Assembly (NCBI GenBank): GCA_963923455.1
Contig: CAWULT010000003.1
Coordinates: forward strand, 29,435 to 93,434
Reading direction: 5' to 3'
DNA: 64,000 nt
From: CAWULT01 sp963923455
Lineage (GTDB): Bacteria; Acidobacteriota; Vicinamibacteria; Vicinamibacterales; UBA2999
Positions 1-11,827 of the stretch are shown here, piece after piece; positions within the stretch are counted from its first letter, which is position 1; each line of letters starts with the position of its first letter. The notes under the pieces were generated by a model. That model searched no databases. It saw nothing but the letters and a program-made list of their open reading frames with translations, and was not told where the DNA came from. A program made the position numbers and the translations under genes.

Positions 1-1303
1 AAGAACAGCCCGATGGTGCCGGCGAACATCGCGAAGTCCCAGCGCGTCGGCGCATACATGTCCCACGACGAGGGCAGGAAGTCGCGGTGCAGACTCGTGA
101 CGATGATGATGAAGCGCTCGAGCCACATGCCGACGTTCACGAGGAGCGACAGCACGAAGAGGAGCGGAATGTTGTCGCGGACGCTGCGGAACCAGAACAG
201 CTGAATCATCGCCGCGTTGATGGCGATGAGCGACCAGTAGAAGAATGCGTACGGGCCGGTCATGCGGTTCAGCATCATGTACCCCTCGTAGGGGTTCGCG
301 CTGTACCAGGCGAAGAAGGCTTCGTTCGCGTAACCGTAGGCGACGATCATCCCGGTGGCCAGCATGACCTTCGTCATGTTGTGGATGTGGCGCATCGTGA
401 TGAAGTCTTCGAGGCCGTAGAACTTGCGCAACGGGATCGCCAGGGTCATGACCATGGCGAAGCCGGAGTAGATGGCGCCGGCGACGAAGTAGGGCGGGAA
501 GATCGTGGCGTGCCAGCCTGGCAGCACCGAGACCGCGAAGTCGAAGCTCACCACCGAGTGGACGGAGAGCACGAGCGGCGTCGAGATGCCGGCGAGCAGC
601 AGATACGCCATCTCGTAGCGCTGCCAGTGCCGGGCGGATCCGCGCCAGCCGAGCGCCACCATGCCGAAGATCCGCTTGGCGACCGGCGACGTGGCCTTGT
701 CACGCAGCGTGGCCATGTCTGGCACGAGGCCCGTGAACCAGAACAGCGCCGACACCGTGCCGTAGGTCGACACGGCGAACACGTCCCAGATCAGGGGGCT
801 GCGGAACTGTGGCCAGAGCCCCATCGAGTTCGGATACGGGAACAGCCAGTACACCGCCAGCCACGGGCGGCCGGTGTGGAGCAGCGGGAACATGGCCGCA
901 CAGGCGACCGCGAAGAGCGTCATCGCCTCGGCGAATCGGTTGATCGAGGTGCGCCACTGCTGCCGGAAGAGCAGCAGGATCGCCGAGATCAACGTGCCGG
1001 CGTGGCCGATACCGATCCACCAGACGAAGTTGATGATATCGAACGCCCAGCCGACCGGGACGTTGTTCCCCCAGATGCCGATGCCCTCCATCAGGAGCTT
1101 CCCGATGGTCAGGTTCAGCAGCATCAGCAGGGAGAACGCCAGCGCGAAACCGAAGAACCAGCCCAGGGTGGTGCGCTTCGTCAGCACGACGCCGGCGATC
1201 GAGTCGGTGACCGACTCGAACGTGTGACCGGGGGCGATGACCGCCGGCGTCCGCTGCAGCAGGGCGGCTTCGGCCGGATCCTGCACGTGTTCTTTGGCGG
1301 CCA

Positions 1304-1304
<1 letters not shown>
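1..1304 (-). CDS. actC: Alternative complex III subunit ActC (NrfD-like), partial at left edge
   Basis: This frame is open from ATG at 1304 to the window edge (434 codons seen, C-terminus missing). It encodes a polytopic membrane protein of the NrfD/PsrC family, the quinol-oxidising subunit of alternative complex III. Reading the minus strand gives a soluble N-terminus of about 35 residues, then repeated hydrophobic helices, with family-typical stretches such as WWIGIGHAGTLISAILLL and PYEGYMMLNRMTGPYAFFYW. The start overlaps the actB stop by one base (TAATG), so the two are translationally coupled. actD, actE and actF would be expected beyond position 1. A polysulphide-reductase-type NrfD is the alternative, but the actA-actB neighbours favour ActC. 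Confidence 0.9.
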
Positions 1305-4435
<3,131 letters not shown>

Positions 4436-4442
4436 GTGAGGC

Positions 4443-5093
4443 TCACCGATGGCACGTCGAGCAACTGGTATTGCCTCGAATCCCGTACTCTTTCACGAGC
4501 TGTGCTCCGATCACCGACTGCGGCACGGGGGGCTTGTAGCCCATCGTGACCACCTCACTCCGCGGCCTGACGTATTTCTCCGGATTGCGATGGCAGTCGA
4601 GGCACCACGTCATCTGGAGCGTGTTCTGCTGGCGCATGAGCGGCATCTGATCCACCCGCCCGTGACAGGTCTCGCAGCCCATCCCCTTTTTGACGTGGAT
4701 GCTGTGGTTAAAGTAGACGAAGTCCGGCAAGTCGTGAACCCTTACCCAGCGGAGTGGGCGGTCGTCACGAAAGCTGGCCCGGACGGGCTCCAGGATCGGG
4801 GCCTGGTTCCACAACTGCGAGTGGCAGTTCATGCACGTCTTCGTGGGGGGAATGCCCGCAAACGAAGACGTCTCCACCGACGTGTGGCAATAACGGCAGT
4901 CGATGCCGTCGTCACCGACGTGGTGAAGGTGGCTGAACTGGATCGGTTGCTCGATGAATTCGTTGGCTCGGGTGACGTATGACGACCGCCCGATTACCAT
5001 CACGAGCCCGATCAGGCCCCCCACCAAGAGCAGCACGGCGCCAAGACTCGCCTTGGAGAGGAAGTTTGCGCTGCGATCGAAGATCTGCGACAT
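4443..5093 (-). CDS. actA: Alternative complex III pentahaem cytochrome c ActA
   Basis: This is a 216-residue membrane-anchored multihaem cytochrome that accepts electrons within alternative complex III on the periplasmic side. One N-terminal transmembrane helix (about residues 16-35) is followed by five CXXCH haem c motifs: CRYCH (66-70), CMNCH (87-91), CETCH (140-144), CLDCH (164-168) and CSTCH (211-215). Five haems is the usual count for ActA. It is the first gene of the leftward actABC operon. The final haem motif ends one residue before the C-terminus, but the reading frame looks complete. Confidence 0.95.
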   Translation of the reverse strand: MSQIFDRSANFLSKASLGAVLLLVGGLIGLVMVIGRSSYVTRANEFIEQPIQFSHLHHVGDDGIDCRYCHTSVETSSFAGIPPTKTCMNCHSQLWNQAPILEPVRASFRDDRPLRWVRVHDLPDFVYFNHSIHVKKGMGCETCHGRVDQMPLMRQQNTLQMTWCLDCHRNPEKYVRPRSEVVTMGYKPPVPQSVIGAQLVKEYGIRGNTSCSTCHR

Positions 5094-5304
5094 CGGATGC
5101 TTGAGAGAGCCGGCGCGCCCGCACGACTGAGCAGGCCCGCGTCATGGGTGCCCGGTCTGTTCGCGGAACAAGTCCCTTGTCGGGTGAACTACCCGCGTGA
5201 TCAAACAGGGCTTGTACCACGGTTGTGAAGAAAGGATCAAGCGCCGTGGTTGGTCGGCTTTTGGGCGGCTGGATTCAGAGCGACCGACCTGGCCCTCGGT
5301 CGGC

Positions 5305-5310
5305 TACAAT
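5305..5310 (+). promoter_or_regulatory. Putative -10 element of the zinc-ribbon gene
   Basis: TACAAT lies 18 bases before ATG 5329. No convincing -35 element is visible. It resembles the -10-like hexamers before several other genes in this window. Confidence 0.35.
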
Positions 5311-5328
5311 CCGCCTGTTCGCCTCGAA

Positions 5329-5808
5329 ATGCTCCCGAAAACCGATGGACGCCTCGACACGATGAGCGACCGCAAGTACCGCCAGCGCGGATACCAGGAC
5401 GATGACCGGAACCGGGAACCGCGCCCGGCTCCAGCCAAGCCCGCCCGGGAGCCAGGTGCCCCTGCGGGCGCCCGGCGAATCTCCCAGGAGGGCCCCAAGA
5501 ACATCAACATGCCGGGGTTCCGACAGGTATTTCGCTGCGCGCAGTGCGGCACCCTGGTGGCGCAGCCGGTCGAGCCCGCCAGCCGCTGTCTGCGCTGCGG
5601 CACGGACCTTCACGCCTGCGCCCAGTGCCTCTCGTTCGACCCTGGCAGCCGATTCGAGTGCATGCAGCCGCTGACGGCCAGGGTCTCGCCGAAGAACGTC
5701 CGGAACGCCTGTACGTTGTTCGCGCCGCGGATGGCCGTCGAGCGCGAGACCACCACGCCGAAGACCGATACCGCGCGGAAAGCCTTCGACGACCTGTTCA
5801 ACTTCTGA
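5329..5808 (+). CDS. Hypothetical zinc-ribbon protein
   Basis: A small protein of unknown function with a basic, proline-rich and probably disordered N-terminal half. A cysteine-rich middle follows, with CAQCG and CLRCG pairs that look like a zinc ribbon, then CAQC and two more cysteines. The C-terminus is polar and ends in DDLFNF. I chose ATG 5329 because a -10-like TACAAT lies at 5305-5310. ATG 5362 (MSDRKYRQRG) is an equally possible start and a longer open frame begins at 5197; no clear ribosome-binding site decides between them. It stands alone, divergent from actA and upstream of the glutaredoxin-like gene. I do not recognise a named family. Confidence 0.65.
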   Translation: MLPKTDGRLDTMSDRKYRQRGYQDDDRNREPRPAPAKPAREPGAPAGARRISQEGPKNINMPGFRQVFRCAQCGTLVAQPVEPASRCLRCGTDLHACAQCLSFDPGSRFECMQPLTARVSPKNVRNACTLFAPRMAVERETTTPKTDTARKAFDDLFNF

Positions 5809-5823
5809 CCATCACCCCTCGGC

Positions 5824-5829
5824 GATAAT
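5824..5829 (+). promoter_or_regulatory. -10 element placed for a leaderless start
   Basis: GATAAT is followed by exactly 6 bases and then ATG 5836. Transcription normally starts about 7 bases after the -10 hexamer, so the predicted first base is the A of the start codon. No -35 hexamer is seen at the standard distance. Confidence 0.5.
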
Positions 5830-5835
5830 CACGAG

Positions 5836-6510
5836 ATGGCGTTACTGTCCGAACAGGATCGGCGGGTTGTCCAGTCGCACCTGGCCAAGGTCTCTCACAA
5901 GGTGACCCTGCTGTTCTTCACGCAGACCTTCGGCGCCCCGGAGACCGTCCTGATCACGCACCAGGTGCTCGGCGAGCTCGCCTCGCTCAGCGAGCACCTG
6001 AGCGTCGAGGAGGTGAACTTCGTCCTCGACAAGGACCGGGCCGCACAATACGGGGTGAGCGACATCCCGGCCGTGGTGCTGCTCAGGGACGGCGCCGACA
6101 CCCGCATGCGGTTCCTCGGAGCGCCCGCCGGATACGAGTTCATGTCGCTCGTCGAGGCCGTCGTCCTGGCGGGCACCGACGACTCGGGCCTGTCCGACGC
6201 GAGCAAGGCGCTCGTGGCCGGCGTCACCACCCCCATCGACATCCAGGTCTTCGTGACGCCGACCTGTCCGCACTGCCCGCGCGCCGTCACGCTTGCGCAC
6301 CGGATGGCGGTGGAGAGTCCGCTGATCCACGCGACGTGCGTCGAAGCCACCGAGTTTCCAGAGCTGTCGAGAAAGTTCCGGGTCACCGGCGTGCCGAAGA
6401 CCGTCGCCAACGGCGTCGAGCTGCTGGGCGCCCTGCCGGAGGACGTCTTCGTCACCTCGATCGTGCGTCCCGCGGAGCCCCCCGATTCCGTCCCAGCGGC
6501 ATCGTCATAA
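5836..6510 (+). CDS. Glutaredoxin-like protein disulphide oxidoreductase (two thioredoxin folds)
   Basis: A 224-residue cytoplasmic protein made of two tandem thioredoxin-like units, as in the PDO/glutaredoxin-like family. The C-terminal unit has an intact redox motif CPHC (residues 144-147) and a cis-proline region (VTGVPKTV). The N-terminal unit keeps the fold (FFTQTFGAPETV and the SDIPAVVLL cis-proline loop) but has no cysteine pair, so it is probably structural. Likely role is dithiol-disulphide exchange on cytoplasmic proteins; the partner is unknown. The start codon follows a -10-like GATAAT by 6 bases, which suggests a leaderless transcript. Confidence 0.85.
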   Translation: MALLSEQDRRVVQSHLAKVSHKVTLLFFTQTFGAPETVLITHQVLGELASLSEHLSVEEVNFVLDKDRAAQYGVSDIPAVVLLRDGADTRMRFLGAPAGYEFMSLVEAVVLAGTDDSGLSDASKALVAGVTTPIDIQVFVTPTCPHCPRAVTLAHRMAVESPLIHATCVEATEFPELSRKFRVTGVPKTVANGVELLGALPEDVFVTSIVRPAEPPDSVPAASS

Positions 6511-6528
6511 CGCGGTCAGGAGGAGAGC

Positions 6529-7326
6529 ATGAACGTTCCCACTCGCCGTGTGTTCGTGAAAGCGGGGCTTTCGGCTGTCGTGGCCGCGGCCGCCACGCCG
6601 TGGTCCGTGCTGGCGGCCGATCCCGTGCTCGGGATGATCTTTCCGCCCCTCGACTATCCGGTGCCGCCCGAAGCGACGCGCCTGTACCCGGCGGGCGTCA
6701 GGTTCCTGGCTCGCGGCGTGGGCCTGGAGGCGATGACGCCCGAGAGCTACGACGCGGCGATTCCTCGCGTGCTGCCGGCCGCCGAGTCGCTGAAGCGCGA
6801 GGGCGCACAGGCGATCTCCGTCATGGGCACGTCGTTGACGTTCTACAAGGGGCGGGCGTTCAACGAAGCGCTCACGCAGCAAGTCGCCAAGGCGACCGGC
6901 CTGCCCACCACGACGATGAGCACGGGCATCGTCGACGGCCTGCGCCTGGCGGGGGCGCGACGCCTGGCCGTGGTGACGGCGTACAGCGACGACGTCACCG
7001 CCCGCCTGTCGGCGTTCCTCGAGGAGTACGGCTTCTCCGTCGTCGCCGCCAAGGGACTCGGCTACGTACAGATCCCGCCCGGCGGCATCATCAAGGACGA
7101 CAGCCTCTTCAACTTCAGCGTCGGTGTGTTCGAGAGTGCCAGAGGCGCGGATACGCTCCTGGTGTCCTGCGGCGGCCTGCAGACGCTCGACATGATCGTC
7201 CCGCTCGAGACGCGGTGCCGCGTGCCCGTCGTGTCGAGTACGCCTCACGCGCTGATGAACGGCGTCCGACTGCTGGGACTGAGCGGTCGCGCTGCTGGAT
7301 TTGGGCGCGTGCTCGCCAACGCGTAG
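6529..7326 (+). CDS. Tat-exported arylmalonate decarboxylase / Asp-Glu racemase-like protein
   Basis: A 265-residue member of the Asp/Glu racemase superfamily closest in motifs to arylmalonate decarboxylase. Seen: GTSLTFYKG (residues 100-108), like the oxyanion-hole loop of AMDase, and LLVSCGGLQTLD with the putative catalytic Cys214. The second cysteine of two-cysteine racemases is absent from the first loop, as in AMDase, which supports decarboxylase-like chemistry over racemisation. The N-terminus TRRVFVKAGL followed by an Ala-rich hydrophobic stretch and VLAADP looks like a Tat signal with a cleavage site near residue 30. Members of this family are usually cytoplasmic, so export would be odd. 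A strong ribosome-binding site (aggaggag) precedes the ATG. The natural substrate is unknown. Confidence 0.8.
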   Translation: MNVPTRRVFVKAGLSAVVAAAATPWSVLAADPVLGMIFPPLDYPVPPEATRLYPAGVRFLARGVGLEAMTPESYDAAIPRVLPAAESLKREGAQAISVMGTSLTFYKGRAFNEALTQQVAKATGLPTTTMSTGIVDGLRLAGARRLAVVTAYSDDVTARLSAFLEEYGFSVVAAKGLGYVQIPPGGIIKDDSLFNFSVGVFESARGADTLLVSCGGLQTLDMIVPLETRCRVPVVSSTPHALMNGVRLLGLSGRAAGFGRVLANA

Positions 7327-7377
7327 GGCTGCGGCCACACGCGGCACCGGCGCCGGGTGGCGCGGATGCGGCGTGAG

Positions 7378-7467
<90 letters not shown>

Positions 7468-7500
7468 GACTGTTCCAGGCCGGACCCGGCCAGCCCGACC

Positions 7501-8787
7501 CTACCGCGCGGTGATGACCTCCTGCCCGCCCATGAACGGGCGAAGCGCCTCTGGGACCGCCACCGAGCCATCCGCCTGCTGGTAGTTCTCCAGAATGGCG
7601 ATGAGCGTGCGCCCGACAGCGAGCCCCGATCCGTTCAGCGTGTGCACGAAGTCGGCCTTGCCGCCGGCCTGCGGTCGGTACCGCACGTTGGCCCGTCGCG
7701 CCTGAAACGCCTCGGTGTTGCTGCAGGACGAGATCTCCCGGAACGAGTCCTGGCCGGGCAGCCAGACCTCGATGTCGTACGTCTTGGCCGACGCGAAACC
7801 CATGTCGCCGGTGCACAGCAACATCGTCCGATAGGGGAGCTCGAGCCGCTTGAGCACTTCTTCGGCGCAGCGCGTCAGGCGCTCCAGTTCGTCGTAGGAC
7901 TGCCCGGGCGTCGTAAACGCCATGAGCTCGACCTTGTCGAACTGGTGCTGCCGGATGAGCCCCCGCACGTCGGCCCCATAGGACCCGGCCTCGCTGCGGA
8001 AGCAAGGCGTATAGGCGGTGTAGCGAATCGGCAGCGACGGGGCCTCGACGATTTCGCCCCTGTGCATGTTCGTCAGCGGAACTTCCGCCGTCGGCACCAT
8101 GTACAGATCCCAGTCGCCCGCAATCTTGAACAGGTCGGCCTCGAACTTCGGCAGGTTTCCGGTTCCCGTCAACGATGCGGTGTTCGCCATGAATGGCGGT
8201 TCGACTTCGGTGTAGCCGTGCTCCGTTGTATGGAGCTGCAACATGAAGTTGATGAGCGCCCGCGCGAGCTTCGCGCCGGCACCGACCAGCACCGAGAACC
8301 TGGCGCCGGCGATCTTGGTGCCTCGCTCGAAGTCGATGATCCCGAGCGCGGGCCCGAGATCCCAGTGAGCCTGCGGAGTGAAACCGAAGGTGCGTGGCGA
8401 GCCGTGCCGGCGCACTTCGACGTTGTCCGCGGCGCTGCGCCCGACGGGTACGCTCGCGTGCGGCACGTTTGGAAGGATCTGCAGCCCCCGGAGCCGCTCC
8501 TCTTCGAGCGTGGCCAGCGCTGCGTCCTTGGCCTTGATCGACTGGGCGCGCTGCCGATTCTGCTCCTGCAGCGCCGTGGTGTCCTGGCCCTGGCGTTTGG
8601 CACGTGCGACCTGCTCCGCCGCGCTGTTCTGGTCGCGCTTCAGTCCCTCGAGCTCGGGCAACAGCCGGCGTCGCTCGGCCTCGATGGCGACCAGCGCATC
8701 CAGCTCGGCAGAGAGGTCGGCGCCACGGTTCCGAAGGGCCGTTCGGACACGGTCCAAGTCATCGCGAAGAAGGGCAGGATCCAGCAC
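7501..8787 (-). CDS. serS: Seryl-tRNA synthetase
   Basis: A 428-residue class II aminoacyl-tRNA synthetase that charges serine (and selenocysteine) tRNAs in the cytoplasm. The N-terminal about 110 residues form the expected helical coiled-coil arm that contacts the long variable arm of tRNA-Ser. Motif 2 is seen as CFRSEAGSYGADVRGLIRQHQF and motif 3 as NGSGLAVGRTLIAILENYQ. Length matches bacterial SerRS. The start is GTG at 8787, preceded by TAGAAT with a 6-base gap, predicting a leaderless mRNA. tRNA-Ser(TGA) follows immediately downstream. Upstream on the same strand are the FmdB-like and DUF885 genes. Confidence 0.98.
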   Translation of the reverse strand: MLDPALLRDDLDRVRTALRNRGADLSAELDALVAIEAERRRLLPELEGLKRDQNSAAEQVARAKRQGQDTTALQEQNRQRAQSIKAKDAALATLEEERLRGLQILPNVPHASVPVGRSAADNVEVRRHGSPRTFGFTPQAHWDLGPALGIIDFERGTKIAGARFSVLVGAGAKLARALINFMLQLHTTEHGYTEVEPPFMANTASLTGTGNLPKFEADLFKIAGDWDLYMVPTAEVPLTNMHRGEIVEAPSLPIRYTAYTPCFRSEAGSYGADVRGLIRQHQFDKVELMAFTTPGQSYDELERLTRCAEEVLKRLELPYRTMLLCTGDMGFASAKTYDIEVWLPGQDSFREISSCSNTEAFQARRANVRYRPQAGGKADFVHTLNGSGLAVGRTLIAILENYQQADGSVAVPEALRPFMGGQEVITAR

Positions 8788-8793
8788 GGTCCG

Positions 8794-8799
8794 ATTCTA
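8794..8799 (-). promoter_or_regulatory. -10 element placed for a leaderless serS start
   Basis: On the minus strand TAGAAT is followed by CGGACC and then GTG 8787. The 6-base gap puts the predicted transcription start on the first base of the start codon. No -35 hexamer is recognisable. Confidence 0.5.
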
Positions 8800-8875
8800 C
8801 CCGGGATGCGTGCTTGCCGACGCGGCCGACAGCGACACCGTGCGGCCCCCCGAAGCGCCGGGCGCGACCCCGGGG

Positions 8876-9184
8876 TCAGTCCTTGGACGGCGCTGGGGTC
8901 GACGCGGGCGCGGGCGCAGCCGCCGAGTCGGACTTGGAGCCTTCGACGGGCTCCGCCTTCGACTTCGTCTTCGACGACGAGGACTCGCTGGAGGCCTTGC
9001 CCTTGTCTGAATAGTCGGTGATGTACCAGCCGGTGCCCTTGAACTGGATCGCGGGCGACGACGCTTGCCGGTGCACCGGGCCCTTGCCGCAGTGGCGGCA
9101 AGCGTCGACCGGGCCGTCGGAGAACTTCTGGATGACTTCGAAACGCCTTCCGCAGGCGTCGCAGAGGTATTCGTACAGCGGCAT
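8876..9184 (-). CDS. FmdB family zinc-ribbon protein
   Basis: A 102-residue small protein starting MPLYEYLC, the hallmark of the FmdB/CxxC_CxxC_SSSS regulatory-domain family. Two CxxC knuckles (Cys8/Cys11 and Cys29/Cys32) should bind zinc. The core ends in FKGTGWYITDY, also typical. The C-terminal third is a Ser/Lys/Ala/Pro-rich disordered tail. The original FmdB was proposed to regulate amidase and formamidase genes, but the function of most members is unknown. It starts 3 bases after the DUF885 gene, so the two probably form an operon. Confidence 0.9.
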   Translation of the reverse strand: MPLYEYLCDACGRRFEVIQKFSDGPVDACRHCGKGPVHRQASSPAIQFKGTGWYITDYSDKGKASSESSSSKTKSKAEPVEGSKSDSAAAPAPASTPAPSKD

Positions 9185-9187
9185 CAG

Positions 9188-10846
9188 CTACTCCAGTGCG
9201 GCGTCGGACGTTTCGTCGAGCAGGAAACGGCGATGCGCCCAGAAAGGGCCGCTCCCGTTGGCGAGCACCGCGTCATGAAACGCCCGCAACGAGTACTTCG
9301 ATCCCTGATTTTCCTTGAAGTCGCGTCGGAGCTTCAACAGCATGACCTTGCCGAGCGCCGCGGACAGGTACGAGGGTTCGAACGTGCCGCGCTCGGCCTC
9401 GCGCCTGGCGGCCGCCTCGTCGAGGAACGCCTCGTCGCGGAAGAATCGCATGCCCTGCTCGACCGACAGGTCCTCACAGTGCAGGCGAATGGCCACCGCG
9501 AGCCGGGCCAGCCGCACGAGGGCGTCGGACAGGTAGGCAAGACGCAAAGCCGCGTCCGTCTTGCGGAACCCGGCCTCGAGTGTCACCTGTACGCCGTAGT
9601 GCGCCCACCCTTCGACGAAGGCGTGTGACGCGAACATCCTCGATCTTCTGACTTTGGATTCCACCTGCCGGGCGTGGTGCGCTGCGACGAGGTGGCCGGG
9701 CAGCGCCTGGTGCATGGCCAGGCACCACAGCGCCGGCCGGCTCATCTCGCGCAGGTGCTCCTCCTGGCGCTGAACGGGCCATGATCGCTGCGCGTCCGTG
9801 ACGAACAGGACCGGCCGGCCACCCTTGCTCTCGAACGGCCCCGACGCGCACACGCTGGCCGGGCGTGGCCGGAAGATTTCTGGCGACGAGGCCACGCTCA
9901 CCGGCTCGGAGAACAGGCTGCCGAGGAGTCCGCTGCGCTCAACGAACACCCTCAACTCCTCGAGTTGCGACCGCACCTCGGCCACCAGCTGGCCTGCCAC
10001 CGGGTGGTCGGCCTTGGTCGCACGCCAGACCTCGGCCGCGTCGCCTTCACCAACTCGCGCAGCAGCCTCCCGGAACGCGTCCTGCGCCTCCTGGAGTTCC
10101 CGCAGTGCAATCGTCAGGAGGCGGTCGGCGTTCAGCGTCACGCCTTCTTCCAGCTTCAGCTTCTGCTCGAAGCGTTCGCGATTGATCCGGAAAGAAGCCT
10201 TCGAGCGGGACGCCAGGTCCGCTTCGAGATGCGACAGATAGGCCGTGACCGCCGTGGATGCTTCGGTGGATGCGTCGGCCAGGTCGCCCAGGATGTGGAG
10301 ATCGTCGAGCCGTGAGAAGGCACGGGGCAGATCCTGCTCGATGAACGAGAGAACGCCCCGCCACGTTTCCAGGCCGACCTTGACGAAGATTCCGGGCGCG
10401 TCCTTGATGTTGTCCTGAGCCGCCTCCACGAGTCGAGGCAACTGGCGCAGCTTGGAGACGACGCGCCTGGCCCGATCCGCTTCAGGGGCGTAGTCGAGCA
10501 GGGCCTGCCCCGAGAGTCCGGCGACCGCGGTCGCAGCGTAGAACTCTGGATTGCGCTCCCAGGCGCGGACCACGTCGAACTCGTGCATCCGGGCCTCGAC
10601 GTTCGACGACAGGATGCGGTGGTCCACCTGCTCGGTCGGAGTCAGGAATGCAGTGTCGATCTGCTGAAGTCGACGCGCGAACCCCGCCAATGCGCGCACG
10701 TGGCCCTCCACGGCCTGCTTGCTCAGGTCTTCGAGCAGGTCGTCGTGGGTGTGGACGCCGTCCAGGCTGGCCTGGCTCGGAAAGACCTCGTGCAGGTACG
10801 CGAGGTAGTCGTCGACAAAGTGGGGAAACGGCTCCGATGGGTACAT
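9188..10846 (-). CDS. DUF885 family protein, putative metallopeptidase relative with altered motif
   Basis: A 552-residue member of the DUF885 family (PF05960), whose members resemble metallopeptidases. The C-terminal half contains the family signature regions: HQALPGH at residues 379-385 and SHAFVEGWAHYG near 407-418. In most relatives I recall, the first is HE-x-x-PGH; here the glutamate is glutamine (codon CAG), so hydrolytic activity may be reduced or lost. No signal peptide is visible, so it is probably cytoplasmic. It is followed at 3 bases by the FmdB-like gene and is divergent from rsmI. Confidence 0.8.
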   Translation of the reverse strand: MYPSEPFPHFVDDYLAYLHEVFPSQASLDGVHTHDDLLEDLSKQAVEGHVRALAGFARRLQQIDTAFLTPTEQVDHRILSSNVEARMHEFDVVRAWERNPEFYAATAVAGLSGQALLDYAPEADRARRVVSKLRQLPRLVEAAQDNIKDAPGIFVKVGLETWRGVLSFIEQDLPRAFSRLDDLHILGDLADASTEASTAVTAYLSHLEADLASRSKASFRINRERFEQKLKLEEGVTLNADRLLTIALRELQEAQDAFREAAARVGEGDAAEVWRATKADHPVAGQLVAEVRSQLEELRVFVERSGLLGSLFSEPVSVASSPEIFRPRPASVCASGPFESKGGRPVLFVTDAQRSWPVQRQEEHLREMSRPALWCLAMHQALPGHLVAAHHARQVESKVRRSRMFASHAFVEGWAHYGVQVTLEAGFRKTDAALRLAYLSDALVRLARLAVAIRLHCEDLSVEQGMRFFRDEAFLDEAAARREAERGTFEPSYLSAALGKVMLLKLRRDFKENQGSKYSLRAFHDAVLANGSGPFWAHRRFLLDETSDAALE

Positions 10847-10904
10847 GCCCGGTCATGGCTGGCGCCCGAAGCGACTCGGTCCGGTGCGCGCAACCTTCCA
10901 ATGG

Positions 10905-10910
10905 TACAAT
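10905..10910 (+). promoter_or_regulatory. Putative -10 element of rsmI
   Basis: TACAAT in the 88-base divergent gap between the DUF885 gene and rsmI, 24 bases before ATG 10935. No good -35 hexamer is visible. An AGG-type ribosome-binding site (GAAGGC) lies between it and the start. Confidence 0.4.
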
Positions 10911-10934
10911 AAAGCCTCTCCACGAAGGCATCTG

Positions 10935-11813
10935 ATGTCCGGGACGTTGTTCATGGTCGCCACGCCCATCGGCAACCTGGAGGACATCAGCGTTCGAGCG
11001 CTCCGCGTCCTGCGTGAGGTGCCCCTCATCGCCGCGGAAGACACTCGCCGCACCGCGAAACTCTTGAGTTCTCACGGCATAGCCACCCCAACCGTGAGTT
11101 TTCACAGCCACAATGCGCGCTCGCGGGTCCCGGAGCTCGTGCGCCGGCTGGAGCTCGGCGACGACGTGGCCCTGGTGTCGGATGCCGGAACGCCAGGCAT
11201 TTCGGACCCCGGGCTCGAACTCGTCGAGGCATGTCTGCATCGAGGCATCGCCGTCGACCCGATTCCCGGGCCATCGGCGCCCCTGGCTGCGGCGGTGGCG
11301 TCTGGGTTCCCACTTGACTGCTTGACGATTATGGGCTTTTGCCCGAGCAGAGGTGCCAGTCGGGCGTCGTTCCTGAGGACACTCTCGGCCCTACCCGGCG
11401 CGGCAACCTTCTTCGAGTCACCTCACAGGATTCGAAGGACCGTTGAAGAGCTTGGAATTTTTTTGGGCAGTAGACAGATTTGTATTGCCAGAGAACTCAC
11501 GAAGGTCCATCAAGAGTTTCTTCGTGGTCCGGCTGACGCAATTTCGGCGTCCACGATCGCGGAGCGTGGCGAGTTCACGATAGTTATTGGTCCAAAGACC
11601 GATAGCGCCGTGCGGTCAGAGCCACTTTCTGACGTCGATATTCTTTTGTCATTCAACAGAATTAGTAAGTCTCTTGGCGCTTCATCAAGGAGGCAAGCGG
11701 TTTCGTCGACGGCGGCCGAACTCGGCCTGTCCCAGCGAGAGGTCTATGCTGCGATTGAGCGGGCCAAGAATTCTGGTGAACAACATAACGATGACACCCA
11801 CAACGAGCTGTGA
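10935..11813 (+). CDS. rsmI: 16S rRNA (cytidine1402-2'-O)-methyltransferase
   Basis: A 292-residue SAM-dependent tetrapyrrole-methylase-fold enzyme that 2'-O-methylates C1402 in the decoding centre of 16S rRNA. Seen: MVATPIGNLEDIS at the N-terminus, AAEDTRRTAKLL, SDAGTPGISDPG and a PGPSAPLAA loop, all diagnostic. ATG 10935 is chosen over the longer open frame because family members start just before FMVATPIGNL. From about 11440 the base composition drops well below the neighbours (two 60-base stretches near 43% GC), although the protein stays in frame and the usual small C-terminal region is present. The stop codon lies inside an inverted repeat. Confidence 0.97.
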   Translation: MSGTLFMVATPIGNLEDISVRALRVLREVPLIAAEDTRRTAKLLSSHGIATPTVSFHSHNARSRVPELVRRLELGDDVALVSDAGTPGISDPGLELVEACLHRGIAVDPIPGPSAPLAAAVASGFPLDCLTIMGFCPSRGASRASFLRTLSALPGAATFFESPHRIRRTVEELGIFLGSRQICIARELTKVHQEFLRGPADAISASTIAERGEFTIVIGPKTDSAVRSEPLSDVDILLSFNRISKSLGASSRRQAVSSTAAELGLSQREVYAAIERAKNSGEQHNDDTHNEL

Positions 11814-11827
11814 CAGGCTACCTGTCA
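11811..11827 (+). terminator. Inverted repeat overlapping the rsmI stop
   Basis: TGACAGG (11811-11817) pairs with CCTGTCA (11821-11827) around a 3-base loop. It begins with the rsmI stop codon. There is no T-tract after it, so a role as terminator or mRNA-stabilising hairpin is only suggested. Confidence 0.35.
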
